Positions 11,901 to 26,300 of a stretch of DNA of 64,000 bases are shown here, piece after piece; position 1 is the first letter of the stretch; each line of letters opens with the position of its first letter. Below the pieces are notes generated by a model, which was given only the letters and a program-made list of their open reading frames with translations, had not been told where the DNA came from and ran no database searches. The DNA is from Glebionis coronaria (Eukaryota > Streptophyta > Magnoliopsida > Asterales > Asteraceae), in NCBI GenBank assembly GCA_025667525.1, contig CM046881.1, positions 28,593,580 through 28,657,579 of the forward strand. Direction: 5' to 3'. Position numbers and translations under genes: made by a program.

Positions 11901-13023
11901 CATTCACAACTACCTCAAATACTAGCTGGCCAACTTTTACACCAATAAAACACAACCAAAACTAAACAGAGCAAACATATAGATGTGTTTTATCCAACAA
12001 GAATCCGGGCAAATACATTTTGCCTCTATGTGGTCTATATGGACTGGAAATAATTTTAGAGGTTTTTTCTTAGGTTTGGATGATTTGAGCCGGTTACGGC
12101 ATTTTTAACTGTTCTTTGTAGGTTTTTATCAGTTTTTGATCGGGTTTAGTCGCTTTTGACCAATGCTTGCCTGGATAAAAGTACTCCTTTTTTCAAGCAT
12201 CCATTTTCTTAGTTGTGGTCTTGAAACGGAGTCATGTATCACATGTTATGACCATTTTATTGCAACCCACGTTTTCAGATAATTTCAATATAAATTCTTT
12301 TTGTATGTTAGCGATTGTTTTTGGTACTCTATTTCTTGATAGCTCTCAATTTTAATAGAATAAAACATGGAATCGAATATTTTAGAGTCATATAATACAT
12401 AAGCAAGTCGATCCTAAATGAAATGCCAAAAAATACTTGTCCTTCTTTTGCATATTATTCACCTATGTAGGCTTCCCAAGGTTAAACAATATCATTTTTA
12501 GGTCAAATAACATGACGTGTTGTTAGAGCACACTCATGTCTTGACCTTTATACTATAATGTGCCGTCGAGATGCTCTTTGTCTACTACATTCACAACTAC
12601 CTCAAATACTAGCTGACCAACTTTTACACCAATAAAACACAACCAAAACTAAACAGAGCAAACATATAGATTTGTTTTATCCAACAAGAATCCGGCAAAT
12701 ACATTTTGCCTCTATGTGGTCTATATGGACTGGAAATAATTTTAGAGGTTTTTTATTAGGTTTGGATGATTTGAGCCGGTTACGGCATTTTTAGCTGTTC
12801 TTGGTAGGTTTTTATCAGTTTTTGATCGGGTTTAGTCGCTTTTGACCAATGCTTGCCTGGATAAAAGTACTCCTTTTTTAAAGCATCCATTTTCTTAGTT
12901 GTGGTCTTGAAACGGAGTCATGTATCACATGTTATGACCATTTTATTGCAACCTACGTTTTCAGATAATTTCAAAATAAATTTGTTTTTGTATGTTAGCG
13001 ATTGTGTTTGGTACTCTATTTCT
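8903..13023. repeat. Higher-order repeat: A-B dimer, three units, period 1374 bp
   Basis: A copies start at 8903, 10276 and 11650, and B copies at 9590, 10963 and 12337. They carry the same diagnostic bases as the block at 2072-7566, including the A 3' end 'aaattctttttgtatg'. The two blocks are clearly the same dimer array, split by the shortened pair at 7567-8902. The 9590 copy is 686 bp because 'ttttgcat' has become 'tttcat'. Other private single-base changes include 'tatacggac' near 9291 and 'acgttttaag' near 11582. Confidence 0.9.
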
Positions 13024-13711
13024 TGATAGCTCTTAATTTTAATAGAATAAAACATGGAATCAAATATTTTAGAGTCATATAATACATAAGCAAGTTGATC
13101 CTACATGAAATGTCAAAAAATACTTGTCCTTCTTTTGCATATTATTCACCTATGTAGGCTTCCCAAGGTTAAAAAATATCACTTTTAGGTCAAATAACAT
13201 GACGTGTTGTTAGAGCACACTCATGTCTTGACCTTTATACTATAATGTGCCGTCGAGATGCTCTTTGTCTACTACATTCACAACTACCTCAAATACTAGC
13301 TGACCAACTTTTACACCAATAAAACACAACCAAAACTAAACAGAGCAAACATATAGATTTGTTTTATCCAACAAGAATCCGGGCAAATACACTTTGCCTC
13401 TATGTGGTCTATATGGACTGGAAATAATTTTAGAGGTTTTTTATTAGGTTTGGATGATCTGAGCCGGTTACGGCATTTTTAGCTGTTCTTGGTAGGTTTT
13501 TATCAGTTTTTGATCGGGTTTAGTCGCTTTTGACCAATGCTTTCCTGGATAAAAGTACTCCTTTTTTACAACATCCATTTTCTTAGTTGTGGTCTTGAAA
13601 CAGAGTCATGTATCACATGTTATGACCATTTTATTGCAACCCACGTTTTCAGATAATTTCAATATAAATTTGTTTTTGTATGTTAGCGATTGTGTTTGGT
13701 ACTCTATTTCT
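13024..13711. repeat. Single C-type monomer between two higher-order blocks
   Basis: This 688-bp copy shows the C markers 'cacttttagg', 'gggcaaatacactttgcc', 'gatgatctgag' and 'acaacatcc'. It closes the A-B dimer block and precedes the A-prime tetramer. Private changes include 'ggttaaaaaatatc' and 'tgctttcctgg'. It is the full-length counterpart of the 9-bp-deleted copy at 7567. Confidence 0.88.
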
Positions 13712-16700
13712 TGATAGCTCTTAATTTTAATAGAATAAAACATGGAATCAAATATTTTAGAGTCATATAATACATAAGCAAGTTGAACCTACATGAAATG
13801 TCAAAAAATACTTGTCCTTCTTTTGCATATTATTCACCTATGTAGGCTTCCCAAGGTTAAACAATATCATTTTTAGGTCAAATAACATAACGTGTTGTTA
13901 GAGCACACTCATGTCTTGACCTTTATATTATAATGTGCCGTTGAGATGCTCTTTGTCTACTACATTCACAACTACCTCAAATACTAGTTGGCCAACTTTT
14001 ACACCAATAAAACACAACCAAAACTAAACAGAGCAAACATATAGATGTGTTTTATCCAACAAGAATCCGGGCAAATACATTTTGCCTCTATGTGGTCTAT
14101 ATGGACTGGAAATAATTTTAGAGGTTTTTTCTTAGGTTTGGATGATTTGAGCCGGTTACGACATTTTTAACTGTTCTTTGTAGGTTTTTATTAGTTTTTG
14201 ATCGGGTTTAGTCGCTTTTGACCAATGCTTGCCTGGATAAAAGTACTCCTTTTTTCAAGCATCCATTTCTTAGTTGTGGTCTTGAAACGGAGTCATGTAT
14301 CACATGTTATGACCATTTTATTGCAACCCACGTTTTCAGATAATTTCAATATAAATTTGTTTTTGTATGTTAGCGATTGTTTTTGGTACTCTATTTCTTG
14401 ATAGCTCTCAATTTTAATAGAATAGAACATGGAATCAAATATTTTAGAGTCATATAATACATAAGCAAGTCGATCCTAAATGAAATGCCAAAAAATACTT
14501 GTCCTTCTTTTGCATATTATTCACCTATGTAGGCTTCCCAAGGTTAAACAAATCATTTTTAGGTGAAATAACATGACGTGTTGTTAGAGCACACTCATGT
14601 CTTGACCTTTATACTATAATGTGCCGTCGAGATGCTCTTTGTCTACTACATTCACAACTACCTCAAATACTAGCTGACCAACTTTTACACCAATAAAACA
14701 CAACCAAAACTAAACAGAGCAAACATATAGATTTGTTTTATCCAACAAGAATCCGGAAAATACATTTTGCCTCTATGTGGTCTATATGGACTGGAAATAA
14801 TTTTAGAGGTTTTTTATTAGGTTTGGATGATTTGAGCCGGTTACGGCATTTTTAGTTGTTCTTGGTAGGTTTTTATCAGTTTTTGATCGGGTTTAGTCGC
14901 TTTTGACCAATGCTTGCCTGGATAAAAGTACTCCTTTTTTAAAGCATCCATTTTCTTAGTTGTGGTCTTGAAACAGAGTCATGTATCACATGTTATGACC
15001 ATTTTATTGCAACCCACGTTTTCAGATAATTTCAAAATAAATTTGTTTTTGTATGTTAGCGATTGTGTTTGGTACTCTATTTCTTGATAGCTCTTAATTT
15101 TAATAGAATAATACATGGAATCAAATATTTTAGAGTCATATAATACATAAGCAAGTTGATCCTACATGAAATGTCAAAAAATACTTGTCCTTCTTTTGCA
15201 TATTATTCACCTATGTAGGCTTCCCAAGGTTAAACAATATCACTTTTAGGTCAAATAACATGACGTGTTGTTAGAGCACACTCATGTCTTGACCTTTATA
15301 CTATAATGTGCCGTCGAGATGCTCTTTGTCTACTACATTCACAACTACCTCAAATACTAGCTGACCAACTTTTACACCAATAAAACACAACGAAAACTAA
15401 ACAGAGCAAACATATAGATTTGTTTTATCCAACAAGAATCCGGGAAAATACACTTTGCCTCTATGTGGTCTATATGGACTGGAAATAATTTTAGAGGTTT
15501 TTTATTAGGTTTGGATGATCTGAGCCGGTTACGGCATTTTTAGCAGTTCTTGGTAGGTTGTTATCAGTTTTTGATCGGGTTTAGTCGCTTTTGACCAATG
15601 CTTGCCTTGATAAAAGTAATCCTTTTTTACAACATCCATTTTCTTAGTTGTGGTCTTGAAACGGAGTCATGTATCACATGTTATGACCATTTTATTGCAA
15701 CCCACGTTTTCAGATAATTTCGATATAAATTTGTTTTTGTATGTTAGCGATTGTGTTTGGTACTCTATTTCTTGATAGCTCTTAATTTTAATAGAATAAA
15801 ACATGGAATCAAATATTTTAGAGTCATATAATACATAAGCAAGTTGATCCTACATGAAATGTCTAAAAATACTTGTCCTTCTTTTACATATTATTCACCT
15901 ATGTAGGCTTCCCAAGGTTAAACAATATCATTTTTAGGTCAAATAACATGACATGTTGTTAGAGCACACTCATGTCTTGACCTTTATATTATAATGTGCC
16001 GTCGAGATGCTCTTTGTCTACTACATTCACAACTACCTCAAATACTAGTTGGCCAACTTTTACACCAATAAAACACAACCAAAACTAAACAGAGCAAACA
16101 TATAGATGTGTTTTATCCAACAAGAATCCGGGCAAATACATTTTGCCTCTATGTGGTTTATATGGACTGGAAATAATTTTAGAGGTTTTTTCTTAGGTTT
16201 GGATGATTTGAGCCGGTTACGACATTTTTAACTGTTCTTTGTAGGTTTTTATCAGTTTTTGATCGGGTTTAGTCGCTTTTGACCAATGCTTGCCTGGATA
16301 AAAGTACTCCTTTTTTCAAGCATCCATTTCTTAGTTGTGGTCTTGAAACGGAGTCATGTATCACATGTTATGACCATTTTATTGCAACCCACGTTTTCAG
16401 ATAATTTCGATATAAATTTGTTTTTGTATGTTAGCGATTGTGTTTGGTACTCTATTTCTTGATAGCTCTTAATTTTAATAGAATAAAACATGGAATCAAA
16501 TATTTTAGAGTCATATAATACATAAGCAAGTTGAACCTACATGAAATGTCAAAAAATACTTGTCCTTCTTTTGCATATTATTCACCTATGTAGGCTTCCC
16601 AAGGTTAAACAATATCATTTTTAGGTCAAATAACATGACGTGTTGTTAGAGCACACTCATGTCTTGACCTTTATATTATAATGTGCCGTTGAGATGCTCT

Positions 16701-19207
16701 TTGTCTACTACATTCACAACTACCTCAAATACTAGTTGGCCAACTTTTACACCAATAAAACACAACCAAAACTAAACAGAGCAAACATATAGATGTGTTT
16801 TATCCAACAAGAATCCGGGCAAATACATTTTGCCTCTATGTGGTCTATATGGACTGGAAATAATTTTAGAGGTTTTTTCTTAGGTTTGGATGATTTGAGC
16901 CGGTTACGACATTTTTAACTGTTCTTTGTAGGTTTTTATCAGTTTTTGATCGGGTTTAGTCGCTTTTGACCAATGCTTGCCTGGATAAAAGTACTCCTTT
17001 TTTCAAGCATCCATTTCTTAGTTGTGGTCTTGAAACGGAGTCATGTATCACATGTTATGACCATTTTATTGCAACCCACGTTTTCAGATAATTTCAATAT
17101 AAATTTGTTTTTGTATGTTAGCGATTGTTTTTGGTACTCTATTTCTTGATAGCTCTCAATTTTAATAGAATAGAACATGGAATCAAATATTTTAGAGTCA
17201 TATAATACATAAGCAAGTCGATCCTAAATGAAATGCCAAAAAATACTTGTCCTTCTTTTGCATATTATTCACCTATGTAGGCTTCCCAAGGTTAAACAAA
17301 TCATTTTTAGGTGAAATAACATGACGTGTTGTTAGAGCACACTCATGTCTTGACCTTTATACTATAATGTGCCGTCGAGATGCTCTTTGTCTACTACATT
17401 CACAACTACCTCAAATACTAGCTGACCAACTTTTACACCAATAAAACACAACCAAAACTAAACAGAGCAAACATATAGATTTGTTTTATCCAACAAGAAT
17501 CCGGAAAATACATTTTGCCTCTATGTGGTCTATATGGACTGGAAATAATTTTAGAGGTTTTTTATTAGGTTTGGATGATTTGAGCCGGTTACGGCATTTT
17601 TAGTTGTTCTTGGTAGGTTTTTATCAGTTTTTGATCGGGTTTAGTCGCTTTTGACCAATGCTTGCCTGGATAAAAGTACTCCTTTTTTAAAGCATCCATT
17701 TTCTTAGTTGTGGTCTTGAAACAGAGTCATGTATCACATGTTATGACCATTTTATTGCAACCCACGTTTTCAGATAATTTCAAAATAAATTTGTTTTTGT
17801 ATGTTAGCGATTGTGTTTGGTACTCTATTTCTTGATAGCTCTTAATTTTAATAGAATAATACATGGAATCAAATATTTTAGAGTCATATAATACATAAGC
17901 AAGTTGATCCTACATGAAATGTCAAAAAATACTTGTCCTTCTTTTGCATATTATTCACCTATGTAGGCTTCCCAAGGTTAAACAATATCACTTTTAGGTC
18001 AAATAACATGACGTGTTGTTAGAGCACACTCATGTCTTGACCTTTATACTATAATGTGCCGTCGAGATGCTCTTTGTCTACTACATTCACAACTACCTCA
18101 AATACTAGCTGACCAACTTTTACACCAATAAAACACAACGAATACTAAACAGAGCAAACATATAGATTTGTTTTATCCAACAAGAATCCGGGAAAATACA
18201 CTTTGCCTCTATGTGGTCTATATGGACTGGAAATAATTTTAGAGGTTTTTTATTAGGTTTGGATGATCTGAGCCGGTTACGGCATTTTTAGCAGTTCTTG
18301 GTAGGTTGTTATCAGTTTTTGATCGGGTTTAGTCGCTTTTGACCAATGCTTGCCTTGATAAAAGTACTCCTTTTTTACAACATCCATTTTCTTAGTTGTG
18401 GTCTTGAAACGGAGTCATGTATCACATGTTATGACCATTTTATTGCAACCCACGTTTTCAGATAATTTCGATATAAATTTGTTTTTGTATGTTAGCGATT
18501 GTGTTTGGTACTCTATTTCTTGATAGCTCTTAATTTTAATAGAATAAAACATGGAATCAAATATTTTAGAGTCATATAATACATAAGCAAGTTGATCCTA
18601 CATGAAATGTCTAAAAATACTTGTCCTTCTTTTACATATTATTCACCTATGTAGGCTTCCCAAGGTTAAACAATATCATTTTTAGGTCAAATAACATGAC
18701 ATGTTGTTAGAGCACACTCATGTCTTGACCTTTATATTATAATGTGCCGTCGAGATGCTCTTTGTCTACTACATTCACAACTACCTCAAATACTAGTTGG
18801 CCAACTTTTACACCAATAAAACACAACCAAAACTAAACAGAGCAAACATATAGATGTGTTTTATCCAACAAGAATCCGGGCAAATACATTTTGCCTCTAT
18901 GTGGTTTATATGGACTGGAAATAATTTTAGAGGTTTTTTCTTAGGTTTGGATGATTTGAGCCGGTTACGACATTTTTAACTGTTCTTTGTAGGTTTTTAT
19001 CAGTTTTTGATCGGGTTTAGTCGCTTTTGACCAATGCTTGCCTGGATAAAAGTACTCCTTTTTTCAAGCATCCATTTCTTAGTTGTGGTCTTGAAACGGA
19101 GTCATGTATCACATGTTATGACCATTTTATTGCAACCCACGTTTTCAGATAATTTCAATATAAATTTGTTTTTGTATGTTAGCGATTGTTTTTGGTACTC
19201 TATTTCT
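13712..19207. repeat. Higher-order repeat: tetramer of 2748 bp, two units
   Basis: Unit 1 has monomers at 13712, 14399, 15085 and 15773. Unit 2 has monomers at 16460, 17147, 17833 and 18521. Position-specific markers repeat at exactly 2748 bp: 'gttgaacctac' with 'gtgccgttgag' in the first monomer; 'agaatagaacatgg', 'aaacaaatcatt' and 'aggtgaaataac' in the second; 'gaataatacatgg' with 'acaacgaa' in the third; 'gtctaaaaatac' with 'cttttacatatt' and 'atgacatgttg' in the fourth. The two units differ by only a few bases, such as 'aacataacgtg' (unit 1 only) and 'cgaatactaaac' (unit 2 only). This indicates a recent tandem duplication. Confidence 0.93.
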
Positions 19208-22200
19208 TGATAGCTCTCAATTTTAATAGAATAGAACATGGAATCAAATATTTTAGAGTCATATAATACATAAGCAAGTCGATCCTAAATGAAATGCCAA
19301 AAAATACTTGTCCTTCTTTTGCATATTATTCACCTATGTAGGCTTCCCAAGGTTAAACAAATCATTTTTAGGTGAAATAACATGACGTGTTGTTAGAGCA
19401 CACTCATGTCTTGACCTTTATACTATAATGTTCCGTCAAGATGCTCTTTGTCTACTACATTCACAACTACCTCAAATACTAGCTGACCAACTTTTACACC
19501 AATAAAACACAACCAAAACTAAACAGAGCAAACATATAGATTTGTTTTATCCAACAAGAATCCGGAAAATACATTTTGCCTCTATGTGGTCTATATGGAC
19601 TGGAAATAATTTTAGAGGTTTTTTATTAGGTTTGGATGATTTGAGCCGGTTACGGCATTTTTAGCTGTTCTTGGTAGGTTTTTATCAGTTTTTGATCGGG
19701 TTTAGTCGCTTTTGACCAATGCTTGCCTGGATAAAAGTACTCCTTTTTTAAAGCATCCATTTTCTTAGTTGTGGTCTTGAAACAGAGTCATGTATCACAT
19801 GTTATGACCATTTTATTGCAACCCACGTTTTCAGATAATTTCAAAATAAATTTGTTTTTGTATGTTAGCGATTGTGTTTGGTACTCTATTTCTTGATAGC
19901 TCTTAATTTTAATAGAATAATACATGGAATCAAATATTTTAGAGTCATATAATACATAAGCAAGTTGATCCTACATGAAATGTCAAAAAATACTTGTCCT
20001 TCTTTTGCATATTATTCACCTATGTAGGCTTCCCAAGGTTAAACAATATCACTTTTAGGTCAAATAACATGACGTGTTGTTAGAGCACACTCATGTCTTG
20101 ACCTTTATACTATAATGTGCCGTCGAGATGCTCTTTGTCTACTACATTCACAACTACCTCAAATACTAGCTGACCAACTTTTACACCAATAAAACACAAC
20201 GAAAACTAAACAGAGCAAACATATAGATTTGTTTTATCCAACAAGAATTCGGGAAAATACACTTTGCCTCTATGTGGTCTATATGGACTGGAAATAATTT
20301 TAGAGGTTTTTTATTAGGTTTGGATGATCTGAGCCGGTTACGGCATTTTTAGCTGTTCTTGGTAGGTTGTTATCAGTTTTTGATCGGGTTTAGTCGCTTT
20401 TGACCAATGCTTGCCTTGATAAAAGTACTCCTTTTTTACAACATCCATTTTCTTAGTTGTGGTCTTGAAACGGATTCATGTATCACATGTTATGACCATT
20501 TTATTGCAACCCACGTTTTCAGATAATTTCAATATAAATTTGTTTTTGTATGTTAGCGATTGTGTTTGGTACTCTATTTCTTGATAGCTCTTAATTTTAA
20601 TAGAATAAAACATGGAATCAAATATTTTAGAGTCATATAATACATAAGCAAGTTGATCCTACATGAAATGTCTAAAAATACTGGTCCTTCTTTTACATAT
20701 TATTCACCTATGTAGGCTTCCCAAGGTTAAACAATATCATTTTTAGGTCAAATAACATGACATGTTGTTAGAGCACACTCATGTCTTGACCTTTATATTA
20801 TAATGTGCCGTCGAGATGCTCTTTGTCTACTACATTCACAACTACCTCAAATACTAGTTGGCCAACTTTTACACCAATAAAACACAACCAAAACTAAACA
20901 GAGCAAACATATAGATGTGTTTTATCCAACAAGAATCCGGGCAAATACATTTTGCCTCTATGTGGTTTATATGGACTGGAAATAATTTTAGAGGTTTTTT
21001 CTTAGGTTTGGATGATTTGAGCCGGTTACGACATTTTTAACTGTTCTTTGTAGGTTTTTATCAGTTTTTGATCGGGTTTAGTCGCTTTTGACCAATGCTT
21101 GCCTGGATAAAAGTACTCCTTTTTTCAAGCATCCATTTCTTAGTTGTGGTCTTGAAATGGAGTCATGTATCACATGTTATGACCATTTTATTGCAACCCA
21201 CGTTTTCAGATAATTTCAATATAAATTTGTTTTTGTATGTTAGCGATTGTTTTTGGTACTCTATTTCTTGATAGCTCTCAATTTTAATAGAATAGAACAT
21301 GGAATCAAATATTTTAGAGTCATATAATACATAAGCAAGTCGATCCTAAATGAAATGCCAAAAAATACTTGTCCTTCTTTTGCATATTATTCACCTATGT
21401 AGGCTTCCCAAGGTTAAACAAATCATTTTTAGGTGAAATAACATGACGTGTTGTTAGAGCACACTCATGTCTTGACCTTTATACTATAATGTGCCGTCGA
21501 GATGCTCTTTGTCTACTACATTCACAACTACCTCAAATACTAGCTGACCAACTTTTACACCAATAAAACACAACCAAAACTAAACAGAGCAAACATATAG
21601 ATTTGTTTTATCCAACAAGAATCCGGAAAATACATTTTGCCTCTATGTGGTCTATATGGACTGGAAATAATTTTAGAGGTTTTTTATTAGGTTTGGATGA
21701 TTTGAGCCGGTTACGGCATTTTTAGCTGTTCTTGGTAGGTTTTTATCAGTTTTTGATCGGGTTTAGTCGCTTTTGACCAATGCTTGCCTGGATAAAAGTA
21801 CTCCTTTTTTAAAGCATCCATTTTCTTAGTTGTGGTCTTGAAACAGAGTCATGTATCACATGTTATGACCATTTTATTGCAACCCACGTTTTCAGATAAT
21901 TTCAAAATAAATTTGTTTTTGTATGTTAGCGATTGTGTTTGGTACTCTATTTCTTGATAGCTCTTAATTTTAATAGAATAATACATGGAATCAAATATTT
22001 TAGAGTCATATAATACATAAGCAAGTTGATCCTACATGAACTGTCAAAAAATACTTGTCCTTCTTTTGCATATTATTCACCTATGTAGGCTTCCCAAGGT
22101 TAAACAATATCACTTTTAGGTCAAATAACATGACGTGTTGTTAGAGCACACTCATGTCTTGACCTTTATACTATAATGTGCCGTCGAGATGCTCTTTGTC

Positions 22201-23330
22201 TACTACATTCACAACTACCTCAAATACTAGCTGACCAACTTTTACACCAATAAAACACAACGAAAACTAAACAGAGCAAACATATAGATTTGTTTTATCC
22301 AACAAGAATTCGGGAAAATACACTTTGCCTCTATGTGGTCTATATGGACTGGAAATAATTTTAGAGGTTTTTTATTAGGTTTGAATGATCTGAGCCGGTT
22401 ACGGCATTTTTAGCTGTTCTTGGTAGGTTGTTATCAGTTTTTGATCGGGTTTAGTCGCTTTTGACCAATGCTTGCCTTGATAAAAGTACTCCTTTTTTAC
22501 AACATCCATTTTCTTAGTTGTGGTCTTGAAACGGATTCATGTATCACATGTTATGACCATTTTATTGCAACCCACGTTTTCAGATAATTTCAATATAAAT
22601 TTGTTTTTGTATGTTAGCGATTGTGTTTGGTACTCTATTTCTTGATAGCTCTTAATTTTAATAGAATAAAACATGGAATCAAATATTTTAGAGTCATATA
22701 ATACATAAGCAAGTTGATCCTACATGAAATGTCTAAAAATACTTGTCCTTCTTTTACATATTATTCACCTATGTAGGCTTCCCAAGGTTAAACAATATCA
22801 TTTTTAGGTCAAATAACATGACATGTTGTTAGAGCACACTCATGTCTTGACCTTTATATTATAATGTGCCGTCGAGATGCTCTTTGTCTACTACATTCAC
22901 AACTACCTCAAATACTAGTTGGCCAACTTTTACACCAATAAAACACAACCAAAACTAAACAGAGCAAACATATAGATGTGTTTTATCCAACAAGAATCCG
23001 GGCAAATACATTTTGCCTCTATGTGGTCTATATGGACTGGAAATAATTTTAGAGGTTTTTTCTTAGGTTTGGATGATTTGAGCCGGTTACGGCATTTTTA
23101 ACTGTTCTTTGTAGGTTTTTATCAATTTTTGATCGGGTTTAGTCGCTTTTGACCAATGCTTGCCTGGATAAAAGTACTCCTTTTTTCAAGCATCCATTTT
23201 CTTAGTTGTGGTCTTGAAACGGAGTCATGTATCACATGTTATGACCATTTTATTGCAACCCATGTTTTCAGATAATTTCAATATAAATTTGTTTTTGTAT
23301 GTTAGCGATTGTTTTTGGTACTCTATTTCT
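19208..23330. repeat. Higher-order repeat: trimer of 2061 bp, two further units derived from the tetramer
   Basis: Monomers at 19208, 19894, 20582 and then 21269, 21955, 22643 carry the second, third and fourth monomer types of the preceding tetramer. The first type ('gttgaacctac') is missing. The trimer looks like the tetramer after loss of one monomer by unequal exchange, followed by re-amplification. New shared changes such as 'caagaattcggg' and 'gaaacggattcatg' appear only in this block and its right neighbours. The last monomer (22643) begins as this family ('gtctaaaaatac', 'cttttacatatt', 'atgacatgttg') but ends as ordinary A ('gtggtctatatgg', 'gttacggcat', 'catccattttctt'). It is the recombinant edge of the block. 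Confidence 0.92.
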
Positions 23331-26300
23331 TGATAGCTCTCAATTTTAATAGAATAAAACATGGAATCAAATATTTTAGAGTCATATAATACATAAGCAA
23401 GTCGATCCTAAATGAAATGCCAAAAAATACTTGTCCTTCTTTTGCATATTATTCACCTATGTAGGCTTCCCAAGGTTAAACAATATCATTTTTAGGTCAA
23501 ATAACATGACGTATTGTTAGAGCACACTCATGTCTTGACCTTTATATTATAATGTGCTGTCGAGATGCTCTTTGTCTACTACATTCATAACTACCTCAAA
23601 TACTAGCTGACCAACTTTTACACCAATAAAACACAACCAAAACTAAACAGAGCAAACATATAGATTTGTTTTATCCAACAAGAATCCGGCAAATACATTT
23701 TGCCTCTATGTGGTCTATATGGACTGGAAATAATTTTAGAGGTTTTTTATTAGGTTTGGATGATTTGAGCCGGTTACGGCATTTTTAGCTGTTCTTGGTA
23801 GGTTTTTATAAGTTTTTGATCGGGTTTAGTCGCTTTTGACCAATGCTTGCCTGGATAAAAGTACTCCTTTTTTAAAGCATCCATTTTCTTAGTTGTGGTC
23901 TTGAAACGGAGTCATGTATCACATGTTATGACCATTTTATTGCAACCCACGTTTTCAGATAATTTCAATATAAATTTGTTTTTGTATGTTAGCGATTGTG
24001 TTTGGTACTCTATTTCTTGATAGCTCTTAATTTTAATAGAATAAAACATGGAATCAAATATTTTAGAGTCATATAATACATAAGAAAGTTGATATTACAT
24101 GAAATGTCAAAAAATACTTGTCCTTCTTTTGCATATTATTCACCTATGTAGGCTTCCCAAGGTTAAACAATATCATTTTTAGGTCAAATAACATGACGTG
24201 TTGTTAGAGCACACTCATGTCTTGACCTTTATATTATAATGTGCCGTCGAGATGCTCTTTGTCTACTACATTCACAACTACCTCAAATACTAGCTGACCA
24301 ACTTTTACACCAATAAAACACAACCAAAACTAAACAGAGCAAACATATAGATTTGTTTTATCCAACAAGAATCCGGCAAATACATTTTGCCTCTATGTGG
24401 TCTATATGGACTGGAAATAATTTTAGAGGTTTTTTATTAGGTTTGGATGATTTGAGCCGGTTACGACATTTTTAGCTGTTCTTGGTAGGTTTTTATCAGT
24501 TTTTGATCGGGTTTAGTCGCTTTTGACCAATGCTTGCCTGGATAAAAGTACTCCTTTTTTAAAGCATCCATTTTCTTAGTTGTGGTCTTGAAACGGAGTC
24601 ATGTATCACATGTTATGACCATTTTATTGCAACCCACGTTTTCAGATAATTTCAAAATAAAGTTGTTTTTGTATGTTAGCGATTGTGTTTGGTACTCTAT
24701 TTCTTGATAGCTCTTAATTTTAATAGAATAAAACATGGAATCAAATATTTTAGAGTCATATAATACATAAGCAAGTTGATCCTACATGAAATGTCAAAAA
24801 ATACTTGTCCTTCTTTTGCATATTATTCACCTATGTAGGCTTCCCAAGGTTAAACAATATCACTTTTAGGTCAAATAACATGACGTGTTGTTAGAGCACA
24901 CTCATGTCTTGACCTTTATACTATAATGTGCCGTCGAGATGCTCTTTGTCTACTACATTCACAACTACCTCAAATACTAGCTGACCAACTTTTACACCAA
25001 TAAAACACAACCAAAACTAAACAGAGCAAACATATAGATTTGTTTTATCCAACAAGAATCCGGGCAAATACACTTTGCCTCTATGTGGTCTATATGGACT
25101 GGAAATAATTTTAGAGGTTTTTTATTAGGTTTGGATGATCTGAGCCGGTTACGGCATTTTTAGCTGTTCTTGGTAGGTTTTTATCAGTTTTTGATCGGGT
25201 TTAGTCGCTTTTGACCAATGCTTGCCTGGATAAAAGTACTCCTTTTTTACAACATCCATTTTCTTAGTTGTGGTCTTGAAACGGATTCATGTATCACATG
25301 TTATGACCATTTTATTGCAACCCACGTTTTCAGATAATTTCAATATAAATTTGTTTTTGTATGTTAGCGATTGTGTTTGGTACTCTATTTCTTGATAGCT
25401 CTTAATTTTAATAGAATAAAACATGGAATCAAATATTTTAGAGTCATATAATACATAAGCAAGTTGATCCTACATGAAATGTCTAAAAATACTTGTCCTT
25501 CTTTTGCATATTATTCACCTATGTAGGCTTCCCAAGGTTAAACAATATCATTTTTAGGTCAAATAACATGACGTGTTGTTAGAGCACACTCATGTCTTGA
25601 CCTTTATATTATAATGTGCCGTCGAGATGCTCTTTGTCTACTACATTCACAACTACCTCAAATACTAGCTGGCCAACTTTTACACCAATAAAACACAACC
25701 AAAACTAAACACATCAAACATATAGATGTGTTTTATCCAACAAGAATCCGGGCAAATACATTTTGCCTCTATGTGGTCTATATGGACTGGAAATAATTTT
25801 AGAGGTTTTTTCTTAGGTTTGGATGATTTGAGCCGGTTACGGCATTTTTAACTGTTCTTTGTAGGTTTTTATCAGTTTTTGATCGGGTTTAGTCGCTTTT
25901 GACCAATGCTTGCCTGGATAAAAGTACTCCTTTTTTCAAGCATCCATTTTCTTAGTTGTGGTCTTGAAACGGAGTCATGTATCACATGTTATGACCATTT
26001 TATTGCAACCCACGTTTTCAGATAATTTCAATATAAATTTGTTTTTGTATGTTAGCGATTGTTTTTGGTACTCTATTTCTTGATAGCTCTCAATTTTAAT
26101 AGAATAAAACATGGAATCAAATATTTTAGAGTCATATAATACATAAGCAAGTCGATCCTAAATGAAATGCCAAAAAATACTTGTCCTTCTTTTGCATATT
26201 ATTCAACTATGTAGGCTTCCCAAGGTTAAACAATATCATTTTTAGGTCAAATAACATGACGTGTTGTTAGAGCACACTCATGTCTTGACCTTTATACTAT

